Below, piece by piece: positions 1 through 7,720 of a DNA stretch of 11,721 nucleotides. This DNA comes from Larix sibirica (Eukaryota > Streptophyta > Pinopsida > Pinales > Pinaceae): NCBI GenBank assembly GCA_004151065.3, contig NWUY0304778407.1:1-11721 (forward strand). Direction: 5' to 3'. A program made the translations under genes and the position numbers. A model generated the notes under the pieces. It was not told where the DNA came from. It searched no databases and saw nothing but the letters and a program-made list of their open reading frames with translations. Within the stretch, counting starts at the first letter, position 1. Each line of letters opens with the position of its first letter.

Positions 1-498
1 TTCCCACTAGATTAGCGCGTAGGATAGTTCGAACTATTAATCATCCCCATAAGTGGCTCAATCCCCGTAATTTGGACAGCTTTTGTCCTTTTACCTTCTT
101 ACTTTAATGCTCGGTCATGCGGTGGGATTTATGAATGGTTGTGGTTACTCTGCTGCTGCTCGTTCAACTGGATCTATTGCTGTTTGCTCTGTTTCTGGTG
201 CATCTGTATCCCGATCTCTACATTTTGGGCTTGGATAGATCTTGATTTATACTTAATGTAGGCGTGCACCAAAAGCCTGTCTTCTTAGAGGGGTTCACAC
301 GCGGGCGGACAGACAATGGAGGACTAGACAGGATAATATAAGAAACCTAACCAGGAGAACTAACCTAGTAGATAAAAAACCATGTTCCCCCGACCCTAGA
401 ATTTGACCCCTCCACATACACTTCCAACCTAGATCCTCTAACGCTATGGAAACATCTTTTGATTTGACCTATCTGCTGCTACAAGCCACAAGAGAAAC
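1..498. other. Intergenic sequence, no supported gene
   Basis: I see no recognisable gene, RNA or element here. The only frame of note is ATG 107 to TAG 238 on the plus strand, 43 codons, rich in Ser, Ala and Gly, including the stretch GYSAAARSTGSIAVCSVSG. It matches nothing I know, and its simple composition fits chance translation of a CTG/TCT-rich stretch. No promoter-like CRTA motif with the usual purine-rich tail of plant mitochondrial promoters was found. Confidence 0.5.
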
Positions 499-624
499 AT
501 GAATGGTGATGACATACGTATACGTGCGACCTCTTTATTTGGTTTCGGAATTTATTTCATTTTTTATGGAAAACATAGTTTGAGGTTAGGCAATCCAACG
601 GACGGGCAACAGCTCACATATCTG

Positions 625-1172
625 TTGAACCAGCAGCATAACTACAACCAGCATTCCAAGCAGAAGCATTTTGGTCATTCCCACCAATTGAACCGGAAGT
701 AGGCCCAGCATAAACACCAGGAGCACTACAATCAGCAGCATCGCGACCAGCATTCCTAGGATCATTTCCAGCATTAGTCAAAAACGAGATTCTCTCAGCA
801 TCAGTTGAACAGGTTCGTTCCCGAGATTATTCTCAGCGGTTGAAAGGGTCATTTGGAAATGGTCATTACCATCAGCATAATTCCAAGCGTAATTTGAATC
901 TGGAGCGTATCGACTTCCTCCAAGGAAGGGTTAGTAGGGGTAGTAGAATAAATAGGGAGGAAGGTAGGTCCAGCATAATTACCATACTGGCATTCCCAGC
1001 AGGCCAAGCAGAACAAGCATTCCGAGCATAATTCCCATCAGCATTATAATCGGCCTAATTCCCGGCAGCAGTGGAACATGGTTCATTCCCATCAGCATTG
1101 TAACCGGCATGATTCCAAGCATTTTATTGGAATTCCTATCATCAATCGAGCTGGCATAATCCCAAGCGGCAT
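625..1172. repeat. Degenerate AGCAT/ATTCC repeat field
   Basis: The pentamer AGCAT, often followed by ATTCC or AATTCC, recurs at about 635, 650, 665, 707, 737, 749, 770, 797, 874, 972, 1016, 1025, 1040, 1094 and 1118, with related GGCAT copies at 989, 1106, 1153 and 1168 and an AGCAC copy at 722. In the blocks 635-797 and 1016-1118 nearly all spacings are multiples of three (15, 15, 42, 15, 15, 12, 21, 27; and 9, 15, 54, 12, 12). A second motif, TTGAAC, recurs at 625, 689, 806 and 1178. The field can be read as a His/Gln/Asn-rich plus-strand frame (499-702) or as Met/Leu/Gly-rich minus-strand frames (586-774 and 979-1365); neither resembles a known protein and both are interrupted. It is best described as an old minisatellite-like expansion, possibly of once-coding sequence. 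The phase is lost between 797 and 874. Confidence 0.6.
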
Positions 1173-1382
1173 ACATAAGTTGAACCAGATATGAGTAGTG
1201 GGTCGTGAGTATTCTGCCTAAGACTTCGTGCGCAAGTCTCATTCCTATCGCATGTGGAAGGTGGAGCTTCAGTATCTTGGTTTTCACCTTTACTTCCCCT
1301 GCGTTCCAAATGAATTGTAGAGTGCGGAGGGCAGACCTATTAAGTCCCCGCTTTTTGCTCCGCATTCTGCGCCTCTTCCCAA

Positions 1383-1394
1383 CGCTACGTAGCG
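1383..1394. repeat. 12-bp perfect palindrome
   Basis: CGCTACGTAGCG reads identically on both strands. It has no loop and no U-tract, and no gene nearby that would mark it as an operator. It may be a chance palindrome. Confidence 0.5.
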
Positions 1395-1835
1395 CAAAGC
1401 CTTTGTGCAGAGCACGTGGGTAACACCTTTGCTCCGCCTAATTCATACCTCCGTATCAGAAGCAAATCTTTGCCTTCATACATACTTTCACAAACTTATA
1501 AGGGAGAGCCAATGAATAAAGTTTCTTCCAAGGCTATGAGCTGGAAACAAGCTGGAAAAACAGGCCTTAATTGAATAAGGAAGGGTATTTCCACACATAT
1601 AAAGGCTCTTGGATCTGCCCACTACACAAGCTCTATCTATAGTTTCAGTCTAATTTGGATTTCTGCTAAAAAAGGATCTTATTTTCTTCCCGCTCCTGGA
1701 GAATCATAAGGTTTTACTGCTACTGGAAATATAAGGGTTCCAAATAGGTATGCCAGGAGATAGCTAAGCTAGAGTGCACCCGACCCCTTCACATTCCACA
1801 TGACTTTCACGCTCGCTTTCAAGCCTTGCACCGTA

Positions 1836-1852
1836 CTTAGTTCATAACTAAG
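1836..1852. other. Perfect 7-bp hairpin with 3-base loop
   Basis: CTTAGTT (1836-1842) pairs perfectly with AACTAAG (1846-1852) around the loop CAT. The flanks add an alternative: GCCTT at 1823-1827 could pair with AAGGC at 1850-1854, enclosing most of the hairpin. Stem-loops in plant mitochondrial intergenic DNA sometimes mark transcript 3' ends, but no gene lies immediately upstream, so the role is unknown. Confidence 0.5.
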
Positions 1853-2037
1853 GCAGATGGTAGGAAGGAAACAGCATCACTGAACAGGCAGATGGATATT
1901 CATTATAGGAAATGCTTGGTGCCACCTAACAGTCAAGGGATCGACAAAGAGGAGGTGGAATAAGCAAATAGTGGAGTGAATCCGGCCCTATTCTGTTGGT
2001 CGAGTAATAAACCTACACTATCTCTATAATTGGGCCG

Positions 2038-2436
2038 GTGATAAGCGAAACCTCAAAGTTGATAATCAAAGATGAGCGAGGTACGTTAAGTGTCTCGTCC
2101 CCAAAAGGAAGAGGTACGAGCGAATGCTCTATTTTGGGGTTATGTCATAACGGCATTTATGCGCTTGACCTCTTTTTTAGGACTCAACCTATTAATAGGG
2201 AGAGCCACCGAATTTACTCTATGGGCCGCGACTACGCCGGATGGAATAATTCTTTCCGCATCATAATAGATAGGTGGTTCTTTGCCTTATGGATCTTCCC
2301 GGGCGGTGTGATATATAGTTGTTTTCCTTCCCTTATAAAAAAATCCCCTGGGTCACACGGGACATATAAAATTGGAAGAGCAGGAAGAAGGGTGTACAAT
2401 ACTCAGCCGGCGATTTGTGTTATATGGGTCAAATAG
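2038..2436 (+). CDS. Hypothetical ORF, 132 codons, GTG start
   Basis: I do not recognise this protein. The frame is open from just after a TAA at 2008-2010 and the first usable start is a GTG at 2038; there is no clear Shine-Dalgarno-like site and no upstream in-frame ATG. The N-terminal 35 residues are polar and Ser/Lys-rich; the middle (about residues 75-105) is aromatic and hydrophobic, with WFFALWIFPGGVIYSCF able to form one membrane-spanning segment; the C-terminus is basic. There is no known domain signature and no Cys/His metal-binding pattern. It overlaps the start of the next small frame by 13 bases. Length and composition are compatible with an unclassified mitochondrial open frame, but a chance open stretch is equally possible. 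Confidence 0.2.
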   Translation: MISETSKLIIKDERGTLSVSSPKGRGTSECSILGLCHNGIYALDLFFRTQPINRESHRIYSMGRDYAGWNNSFRIIIDRWFFALWIFPGGVIYSCFPSLIKKSPGSHGTYKIGRAGRRVYNTQPAICVIWVK

Positions 2437-2564
2437 CTTGGAGAAGAATGGGCGAGCGGAAAAAGGCTCTTATTAATGAAACCAAAAGGGAGACCAAAAC
2501 CATAGTGATCCGGGAGTCCCGAAGAATCTCTATAACAATTTATTCAGTGCAGACAGAGCCGTGA
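2424..2564 (+). CDS. Small basic hypothetical ORF, 46 codons
   Basis: An ATG at 2424 opens a frame to TGA at 2562-2564. The product is very rich in Lys, Arg, Glu and Thr, with segments such as RRMGERKKALINETKRETK, and looks helical and charged. It overlaps the end of the 132-codon frame in another register, an arrangement like translational coupling but also expected by chance. I know no homologue. It could be a relic of a ribosomal-protein-like or maturase-like C-terminus, but no signature supports that. Confidence 0.15.
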   Translation: MGQIAWRRMGERKKALINETKRETKTIVIRESRRISITIYSVQTEP

Positions 2565-2774
2565 CTAGTCTTTCCTCCCCGCCTTACCCCTGGATGCATG
2601 CGTGAGTAAGGCAGGAACACCATTTCTATAAAGAGTTAGTAATTGGCTCTTTTCCGGTGGACCAGGTTCATGTGGGAGAACTTGATAGGCCACGTTCACA
2701 TTACCTATCGTTTGGAGACGCCACCTTTGGTTAGGGTGCGTAAGCACGCTTGACTTATAAGGCCGCTATCGGAT

Positions 2775-2894
2775 TTCCCATATTATTGGGTCAGTTAAAA
2801 CCTTTTTATCCTCTTGAGACGCCCATAAAGCTTTCGAAAATTCCCATTCCCACTTTATTGGGCCAGTTAAAACCTTTCTATCCTCGCTTGAGAC
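2775..2894. repeat. Pair of diverged ~47-bp direct repeats, offset 72 bp
   Basis: Copy 1 (2775-2820) and copy 2 (2847-2894) share TTCCCA, then TTATTGGG, then CAGTTAAAACCTTT and TATCCTC, ending in TTGAGAC. Differences are a few substitutions and a two-base GC insertion in copy 2. The flanks before each copy (GCTATCGGAT and GCTTTCGAAAA) are also similar, so the ancestral unit was probably about 72 bp in tandem. Each copy contains a small CCCA...TGGG inverted repeat. A weaker third relative may lie at 4091-4116 (CCCACTATATTATGGG followed by a TAAAAC end). Confidence 0.75.
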
Positions 2895-3597
2895 AACAGA
2901 TTTGTTACTAAATCTCCCACCAATTGCAAGGAAGGAAGGGAAGGGTCAGGAAGAAAGAAAAGTAAGAACCTTACAAGCCTTGGCACGAAAATGCCTCTTT
3001 GCTGACCTACACCTAGTAATCAGATAGATGCCTCTGGGGCTGCTATTGGCGCTGTTCTTGCCTTGACGCCCATTTCTGTTACTTAATTTTCCACTTCTCA
3101 GTGGAGTTGGAGAAGTTCCAAATAGGTTGTGTATCCCTTACCACTAAAATAGAACCGAGCATGGCAGGTCCATTTCACATTCTCAGTGGTCAAAAATTAA
3201 TAATAAAGCTGCCAAAAGTCTGTGTCCGCCCAATAGTAACAACCCCAGGAGGAGGGTATTTGCTAGCTGTAAAGTCAATAGCCACCAGTGTATCCTCATA
3301 ATAACCACATGGCTCATAGGGTTTTGTTTTACAGCCAGCAGCTCAGCTCTATATGGATACCGTGGCATATTAGCATATTGGGGAAAATCCTTCCATCTTA
3401 CTTTGTGTAGTTGGGGCGCATATCCCAAAACTCTCTCTTCATTTCACATTTTGCCTCTCCCTTATGGTCGAGCAGCTCCGCAACCTTTGTAAAAACTTCA
3501 TTTTAAGGAGTCCGAGGAATTCCAATAATATCTATCGAGGATCATAAGGTGTAGTCTTTTTATTGACGAAAATTGCATTTCCAGCAGCTTCCCTCTG
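2895..3597. other. Unassigned sequence with overlapping short frames
   Basis: No gene is assigned. Three frames overlap: plus 3101-3301 (66 codons from ATG), minus 3183-3428 (81 codons, with a Leu-rich C-terminal half), and a start-less minus frame open from 3342 down to its stop at 3190. The last encodes the most protein-like sequence, including EDTLVAIDFTASKYPPPG, but has no start and matches no family I can name. At most one of the three can be genuine. The pattern may be a short relic of a nuclear gene or element. Confidence 0.35.
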
Positions 3598-3981
3598 ATG
3601 AGTGAGTGGGGGCATGAGAGCCCTGGGTTAGTAAGTGGGCATCCATATAAAATAGAGAGCTCAGGTTACCACGTGCCCAATTCGATAACGTATAGCCTGC
3701 GTGGGTCTGTGGTTTCACGGTGTAAAGATGTAAATAAGTGTTTCTGGCCCGGTCGGTGTAAGAGTTCTAGCGAAGCGTCCGGCTTCTGGTTCGTAATAGT
3801 TCGGGAATATCCTAGCGCCAGACATGTTCTTTTTGGCCATGCGTGCCGAGCGGTGCCCGGCGTAAGTTATATAGCGAAGCGTCCCTGCCCTGCCTGTTCT
3901 GTGTTCTGCCTGCTGCACGTCTATCCTCATCTGGCATCCGTTCCTGCCAGGTATCTGTTGGCACTTGAAATCGGCCGGTAA
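3598..3981 (+). CDS. Hypothetical ORF, 127 codons
   Basis: The frame runs from an ATG at 3598 to TAA at 3979-3981. The product is rich in Ser, Cys, Pro and Arg. It has a Cys-containing C-terminal half with RPCPACSVFCLLHVYPHL, but the Cys spacing does not fit a standard zinc finger. No signal peptide or clear membrane segment is present. A minus-strand frame (3715-3930) overlaps it. The frame contains a 13-bp direct repeat at 3768 and 3872, unlike a conserved gene. It is probably a chance open frame or a chimeric mitochondrial open frame; I cannot name a relative. Confidence 0.2.
   Translation: MSEWGHESPGLVSGHPYKIESSGYHVPNSITYSLRGSVVSRCKDVNKCFWPGRCKSSSEASGFWFVIVREYPSARHVLFGHACRAVPGVSYIAKRPCPACSVFCLLHVYPHLASVPARYLLALEIGR
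3768..3884. repeat. Two copies of a 13-bp direct repeat
   Basis: TAGCGAAGCGTCC occurs at 3768-3780 and again at 3872-3884, 104 bases apart, inside the 127-codon frame. Because 104 is not a multiple of three, the two copies are read in different registers, so the repeat was not kept as protein sequence. Repeats of this size are common substrates for microhomology-mediated rearrangement in plant mitochondrial DNA. Confidence 0.6.
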
Positions 3982-4679
3982 CTCACTAACTTGCTTCTAA
4001 TCCCTTTTCTCACAATGCTCCTGTTTCGCTGTTCTACTGTGATCTTGAAACTAGTCTCCCTGTTTCCCTATCCTCGTTGAGTCCCATCCACCCACTATAT
4101 TATGGGTTTAATAAAACAATGGTTAAGTGCTCCCCATAGGTGGTCCCTCCCTTCCTTCCCACCTCATCAACAAATGGGAGATCAATGATAAGATTTCACT
4201 TGTCTAACAGGTAATCCTGCAACTCTAGCAATTGTCTTCACATCTACTCTGATTTCCATTCCTCCGACCACAACAACACACCCATGGTATTATCCCCTGG
4301 TGACATTGGTCTTTAAGCTTTTGATCAAATTCCATTGTAAGGTAATCAATCCCTGCAGTCTTGTACAATTTCTATCTCTCCGTGGACCGCTCGTCGGGCC
4401 TGATAGGTGCGTGGGTCCAGCAACAGGGCTCGACCCGTATAACTAGAGTAGCCCACCCAATTAAAGGATGAATGTAGACCGACCCATCGGACTTCAGCAA
4501 CAGTAAAGAAAGAGGTGAATTCGTCTATTTCTGATTATGGGACCCAATCCGATCAAGCCAATTATGCTGCTTCGCTTCCCTCAGATCTGGTGTTGAAGAA
4601 GGAATTGCGGGGAAGGACTTGACCGGGTTGATCAAAAAGGAATCGCATCGACTCATATATAATATAGAGAAATATTCCA
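3982..4679. other. Intergenic sequence with protein-like short frames
   Basis: No complete gene is present. Besides the minus-strand relic at 4182-4289, a start-less plus frame runs from 4452 to TGA at 4620-4622 (56 codons), with a protein-like stretch SSISDYGTQSDQANYAASLP. It could be the end of an old gene copy, but I recognise no family. The rest shows nothing notable. Confidence 0.35.
4182..4289 (-). pseudogene. Possible relic of a plant transposon-associated protein
   Basis: On the minus strand a frame is open from a TAA at 4290-4292 to TGA at 4182-4184. It contains VGGMEIRVDVKTIARVAGLP, with an internal ATG at 4257-4259. The pattern of a short beta segment (MEIRVD) followed by a helix ending in AGLP resembles the motif near the start of some plant retroelement gag-like and plant-mobile-domain proteins, where a similar 'hydrophobic helix, GLP/GIP' signature occurs. 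This is a pattern impression only; the frame has just 35 codons and no continuous extension. If right, it is a decayed nuclear-type fragment. Confidence 0.25.
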
Positions 4680-4691
4680 GCGGTCGACCGC
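4680..4691. repeat. 12-bp perfect palindrome
   Basis: GCGGTCGACCGC is self-complementary over all 12 bases and is followed at once by GATC. It stands out as GC-rich against the AT-rich stretch that follows (about 4700-4740). No function is evident. Confidence 0.5.
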
Positions 4692-5591
4692 GATCGTACC
4701 ATACGTTAAAGATATCTATATCTCATTATATATGTAATTATGCTTGCCTTATTACCTGACACTTCGTATTTCACGAACAGGGTTCTTCACTTAACGTACC
4801 TCGTACCTCTCCTTACTTGCCGGGTTCAAATGAGGCGTATACCCAGGGCGACCTCTCACCTTACCTTTCCCATCTCGTTGGTTTTCTCCCTATCCAAAGC
4901 ATAATCTCTTATTTTGTATAGTGACCTAAGCGAGGGTAGGCTGAAAACGTGAGTCTAAGAGGTAAGGTACAAATCCAATCCAGCTCCTGGGGTAAGGTGT
5001 CCAACCAAGAAGCTTAAGGGTCGAAGCGCTGGTTTAGTGGAATGGGGACTATGATTTAGTAGAAATAGAATAATGTCCAGCCGGGGTATCCATGCGGTAC
5101 AAGGATCAAGGGGCAAGCGATAGTCTCCTAATGGGTGGTTTGCGGAATGCCCTTTGAAGGAAGATAAGGAGTTGAACCTCCAATCTTACCCACGCAACAA
5201 AAGGACCTGGCCTAGGCTACTTGGCTTGGCTACTCAAATAGAAACAGGAAGACCTTTACCCTCCACGGAGGAACCATAGACCCAGATCTATCCCCTTAAT
5301 CTAGAAACTTTCATTTTTACTCTCAACCTCTTACCCTCAAATCTTACCCCCAAAAACACAAGGTCCCACCTTGCCTGGGATACTCAGATTGACTGGGATA
5401 CTAGGAAACTCGAGCTTTCATACTGTCCAACTATCTCCAGCAAGGAAATCAGATGCTAAAAGACCTCTATCACTGCTTAACCTTTTTGTGCCATTGCTGA
5501 GCGTTACTTCGTGCATGTATGCATCCCTGAATAGGAAGTACCAGCTTATAAAATGCTAGGCTCTCGCTGTAAAACTTATAAGTTAAGTATG
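4692..5591. other. Intergenic sequence
   Basis: No gene is supported. The 62-codon plus frame at 5371-5559 has an unremarkable composition and no family signature. At about 5160-5190 the minus strand contains GGAGGTTCAACTCC, which resembles a tRNA T-arm, but no matching acceptor, D or anticodon arms could be found. A 12-bp palindrome, AACTTATAAGTT, lies at 5573-5584. Confidence 0.45.
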
Positions 5592-5810
5592 GTGCGTCGT
5601 TCTTAAAGTATAATTCCCAACTATATCGCTATGTTTACAAAGAAATTCCCAGCGTATGTTTCTAAGGCCAGGTTATTTCATGTAAATATTACAGTAATAA
5701 TGGCAGGTTCTTTATGTTCAATATTCCAGTAAATCGCCATGTGAACTTTCTAACAATTACCAGGTACCTAGGCAACGTTCGTACTCAAACAATTACCAGA
5801 TTCAATTCCA
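5592..5810. repeat. Eroded tandem array, about 35-bp units, AATTNCCAG core
   Basis: A core related to AATTCCCAG appears six times, at 5612 (AATTCCCAA), 5644 (AATTCCCAG), 5686 (ATATTACAG), 5721 (ATATTCCAG), 5755 (AATTACCAG) and 5791 (AATTACCAG), spaced 32, 42, 35, 34 and 36 bases. The sequence between cores is also alignable: most units carry a GTT/GTTC plus TTT-rich segment before the core. The last two units share the 12-mer AACAATTACCAG exactly. I read this as an old tandem repeat decayed by substitutions and small indels, not as a CRISPR array, because the repeats are too diverged and the spacers are themselves related. Confidence 0.55.
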
Positions 5811-6550
5811 TAGCGCGCATTGGTGTAGATAAAATCTCCACGACGACCTTTTAAAGGGGCAAATCTATGTTATTCCTAGAGACATTGATCCTTTGACGTA
5901 TTGTCCACTTAAGCCTGCAATAGTAGAGTGTCACGACCATCGTATCCTTCTATCATTGAACACACCCACGACTAGCTCTCCCAACGTAGCTACACATATT
6001 GCAACAACACATCCATTACCAAAATAGTCATCTAGTGCACCACCGTTAGTTAATGTTGCGTCATAGCCTAAACTCAATACTAGCCCACTTTCCACTGGTA
6101 TTACATCTCGATCTAAATTTGTTGCCAACCTCAGTTGTAAACTTACCCAAAGCACCTTTCAATGTTGTAACCATGCCAAAAAGGTAAAACTTAAGTCAAA
6201 GGACCTAGTGTCATACCTAATCCATTACCATTTATTGAGAGTCCTTAATATCAAGTCCATGGACCTATAATCGTCGATGAACTTACCGTGAACCTCACTT
6301 TTTATCCTACAGGCCCTGGAGAGTTTTGCATAGTTAACCCTGAAAGTATGCAACCCAGTAGTAGCAATATCTAAATACACTTTAGCTCACTTTATAGGTA
6401 ATAATCTTATTAATATTGGCAGCCACATTGCAGCTACTGACTTAGTGCCTCCTGAGCTTGAAAGTAGCCCTTCACATAATCTATTATATCCATTAGGATT
6501 GTCACTTGGACCTTTGTTGTTTGATGCTAGTTCTTCTTAGGATTGCATTT
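5811..6550. other. Unassigned sequence with low-confidence frames
   Basis: Two open stretches occur. A minus-strand 74-codon ATG frame is listed separately. A plus-strand start-less frame is open from 6334 to TAG 6538-6540 (68 codons), with a plausible C-terminal stretch DLVPPELESSPSHNLLYPLG. Neither resembles a known plant organellar gene. No repeat or RNA gene was seen. Confidence 0.35.
5931..6155 (-). CDS. Hypothetical ORF, 74 codons
   Basis: An ATG at 6155 opens a minus-strand frame ending at 5931. The middle reads LSLGYDATLTNGGALDDYFG, followed by a hydrophobic, Val-rich stretch (CVVAICVATLGELVVGVF) that could be a beta sheet or a weak membrane segment. No known domain is recognised. 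In the upstream half a second minus frame is also open (for example KFTTEVGNKFRSRC), so the true frame, if any, is unclear and a frameshifted relic is possible. Confidence 0.15.
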   Translation of the reverse strand: MLWVSLQLRLATNLDRDVIPVESGLVLSLGYDATLTNGGALDDYFGNGCVVAICVATLGELVVGVFNDRRIRWS

Positions 6551-6857
6551 CTAATTCTCATTTTGATAGTTTGAACTTCTCTTTTTATTATTTTCATATT
6601 GAATAAATCCATCCTCTACATGTGCATAAGTTTTACTACCTTTTTTATCTTGTCTTACATACAAACACCTAGGATACTGATCCCTAAACTCCAGTTGAGC
6701 ATTTGTCATACCCACAATTACCTCCTTCACTGTAATTACCTGTTACTCTTGAACCTAGTGAGGATGCCTCCGGCATAGAATAGTCTTTATGCCTTTGAAA
6801 CTGACCGTGATATCCTTCATATACTAGAGGTGTAGACTCATGTCTACTAGATGACCA
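6551..6857 (-). pseudogene. Broken coding relic in two overlapping frames
   Basis: Two adjacent minus-strand frames look protein-coding and overlap. The upstream one is open from 6857 down to TAG at 6684-6686 and reads like a polar linker region, including STPLVYEGYHGQFQRHKDYS and GSRVTGNYSEGGNCGYDKC. The downstream one is open from 6742 to TAG at 6551-6553 and includes an ATG at 6709; its 52 codons contain AQLEFRDQYPRCLYVRQDKK and a Lys/Asn-rich tail. An in-frame TGA (6858-6860) bounds the first. A single frameshift between 6684 and 6742 would link them, so I interpret the pair as the remains of one larger gene. The polar, Ser/Gly/Tyr-rich part followed by a basic part would fit a retroelement gag-like region, but no CCHC zinc knuckle is visible and the family is not established. 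Confidence 0.35.
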
Positions 6858-6983
6858 TCATCCTGTCCATCCTGTGCTATTAAACCCAAATACCACAGCT
6901 TATTTTAGAGATATCCATCCCAAAATGGATGAGTCTTTAGCTTGTCACAACACAGAAAACAGCTGCTTTTTTTGGTAAGGGAT

Positions 6984-7109
6984 ATGGAAATGTATAGGTT
7001 AGATATGGCTCTCAGGGTGGCAGAGACTCGAATCGAGCAATCGTGTATGCAATCTCATAGTCAGACAACTTATCAGGCAGTGAGTTATGCTAGAAAGCCT
7101 TCTATGTAA
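6984..7109 (+). pseudogene. Short ORF, possible gag-like relic
   Basis: ATG 6984 to TAA 7107-7109 gives 41 codons, including MALRVAETRIEQSCMQSHSQ. After the stop the same register continues for about 31 codons with a Pro-rich end (APARVPPVALLPPLPQ), then two more stops. A helical Arg/Glu/Gln segment followed by a Pro-rich tail is reminiscent of plant retroelement gag proteins, but this is composition only. At least three stops interrupt the register, so it is not an intact gene. Confidence 0.2.
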
Positions 7110-7323
7110 GGTACTTGTGTGACGAGACAGGTCAGAGTGAGGATTACTATTTTTGCACCAGCACGGGTTCCACCTGTAGCATTGCTGCCACCTCTACCAC
7201 AGTAGCAGTAGCAGCAAGGTCCAGACATACCTAATGATAAGCCTTAGGGGTACCTTATGAATAATGATTTATGATATTTAGGATGTAAACATTATATATG
7301 CATGGCTAGCCTTCAACATGTGG
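7110..7323. other. Unassigned sequence
   Basis: It contains the interrupted continuation of the preceding frame, with a CAG/TAG triplet-like patch near 7199-7218, and otherwise AT-rich sequence without recognisable features. Confidence 0.4.
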
Positions 7324-7494
7324 ATGAGCAGTCACCAATACAGTGTATTAGATTTTGAGACTTATGATAATGTACATTGGGGGCGTAAAAAAACCCTATC
7401 TAATAAGCTTGCTTCACTATGGGGGAGCAAAGACAAGTGGTTCACCAAATTAATTAACATCATTAGCAGCGCTTATGATCCCGACTATCGATGA
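7324..7494 (+). CDS. Hypothetical ORF or gene fragment, 56 codons
   Basis: The frame runs from ATG 7324 to TGA 7492-7494. The product is polar and aromatic, with VLDFETYDNVHWGRKKTLSN in the first half and a Trp-containing basic segment (LASLWGSKDKWFTKLINIIS) in the second. The composition is unusually protein-like for this window: Trp at three positions, alternating charged and hydrophobic residues and little low complexity. I do not recognise the family. The frame sits between relic-like stretches and may be a fragment of a plasmid-, virus- or transposon-derived gene. Nothing obvious upstream marks a promoter. Confidence 0.25.
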   Translation: MSSHQYSVLDFETYDNVHWGRKKTLSNKLASLWGSKDKWFTKLINIISSAYDPDYR

Positions 7495-7680
7495 ACATTC
7501 TGTCCAATCTTTCCGAATCCAACTCCATTTTTCCTGTTTTGATTAACTCCAACGTTTCTACATAATAGACCTTACCATATAGCCTTTATTCTCCCATACT
7601 CTAGAAGAAAACCCTGCATAATAGATAATACGGGATTGGTTATTTTAGATGTAAATATGAAAAAGAATATATAAGATAAA
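7495..7680. other. Unassigned AT-rich sequence
   Basis: No coding or structural feature is supported. The stretch becomes strongly AT-rich toward 7620-7680, just before the tandem duplication. Confidence 0.4.
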
Positions 7681-7720
7681 TAGAAATATTTTGGATTTCA
7701 TAGAAATATTTTGGATTTCA
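7681..7720. repeat. Perfect 20-bp tandem duplication
   Basis: TAGAAATATTTTGGATTTCA is present twice head to tail, at 7681-7700 and 7701-7720, without a single difference. The context is AT-rich and non-coding. Identity of both copies indicates a recent event, such as replication slippage or microhomology-mediated duplication, in contrast to the eroded repeats elsewhere in the window. Confidence 0.95.

Larger units (their letters stand above)
1173..2010. other. Intergenic sequence with small inverted repeats
   Basis: No gene is supported. A plus-strand frame at 1205-1423 (72 codons) overlaps a minus-strand frame in the repeat field and has no recognisable features. A 19-codon ATG frame starts at 1512. 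The notable structures are a palindrome and a hairpin, listed separately. Confidence 0.5.

Noticed and set aside
43-56. CATAAGTGG as a plant mitochondrial promoter core
   Set aside because: The match to the CRTA-plus-AGAGA consensus is only partial and no gene follows downstream.
586-774. Minus-strand Met/Leu-rich frame as a membrane protein gene
   Set aside because: It is a reading of the AGCAT/ATTCC repeat field (ATGCTG on the other strand) and its composition follows from the repeat.
3715-3930. Minus-strand 71-codon frame
   Set aside because: It is antisense to the larger plus frame at 3598-3981 and has no features of its own.
4815-4840. GGGTTCAAAT motif resembling a tRNA T-loop
   Set aside because: The flanking bases cannot form a five-pair T-stem and there is no cloverleaf upstream.
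5155-5195. tRNA-like T-arm on the minus strand (GGAGGTTCAACTCC)
   Set aside because: Only a partial T-arm is present. No matching acceptor stem, D-arm or anticodon arm could be found at the right distances.
5592-5810. CRISPR array
   Set aside because: The repeated cores are short and diverged, the spacers are related to each other, and there are no cas genes.
7023-7036. CTCGAATCGAG as a tRNA T-arm
   Set aside because: It is a short self-complementary hairpin with a three-base loop, not a seven-base T-loop, and no cloverleaf surrounds it.
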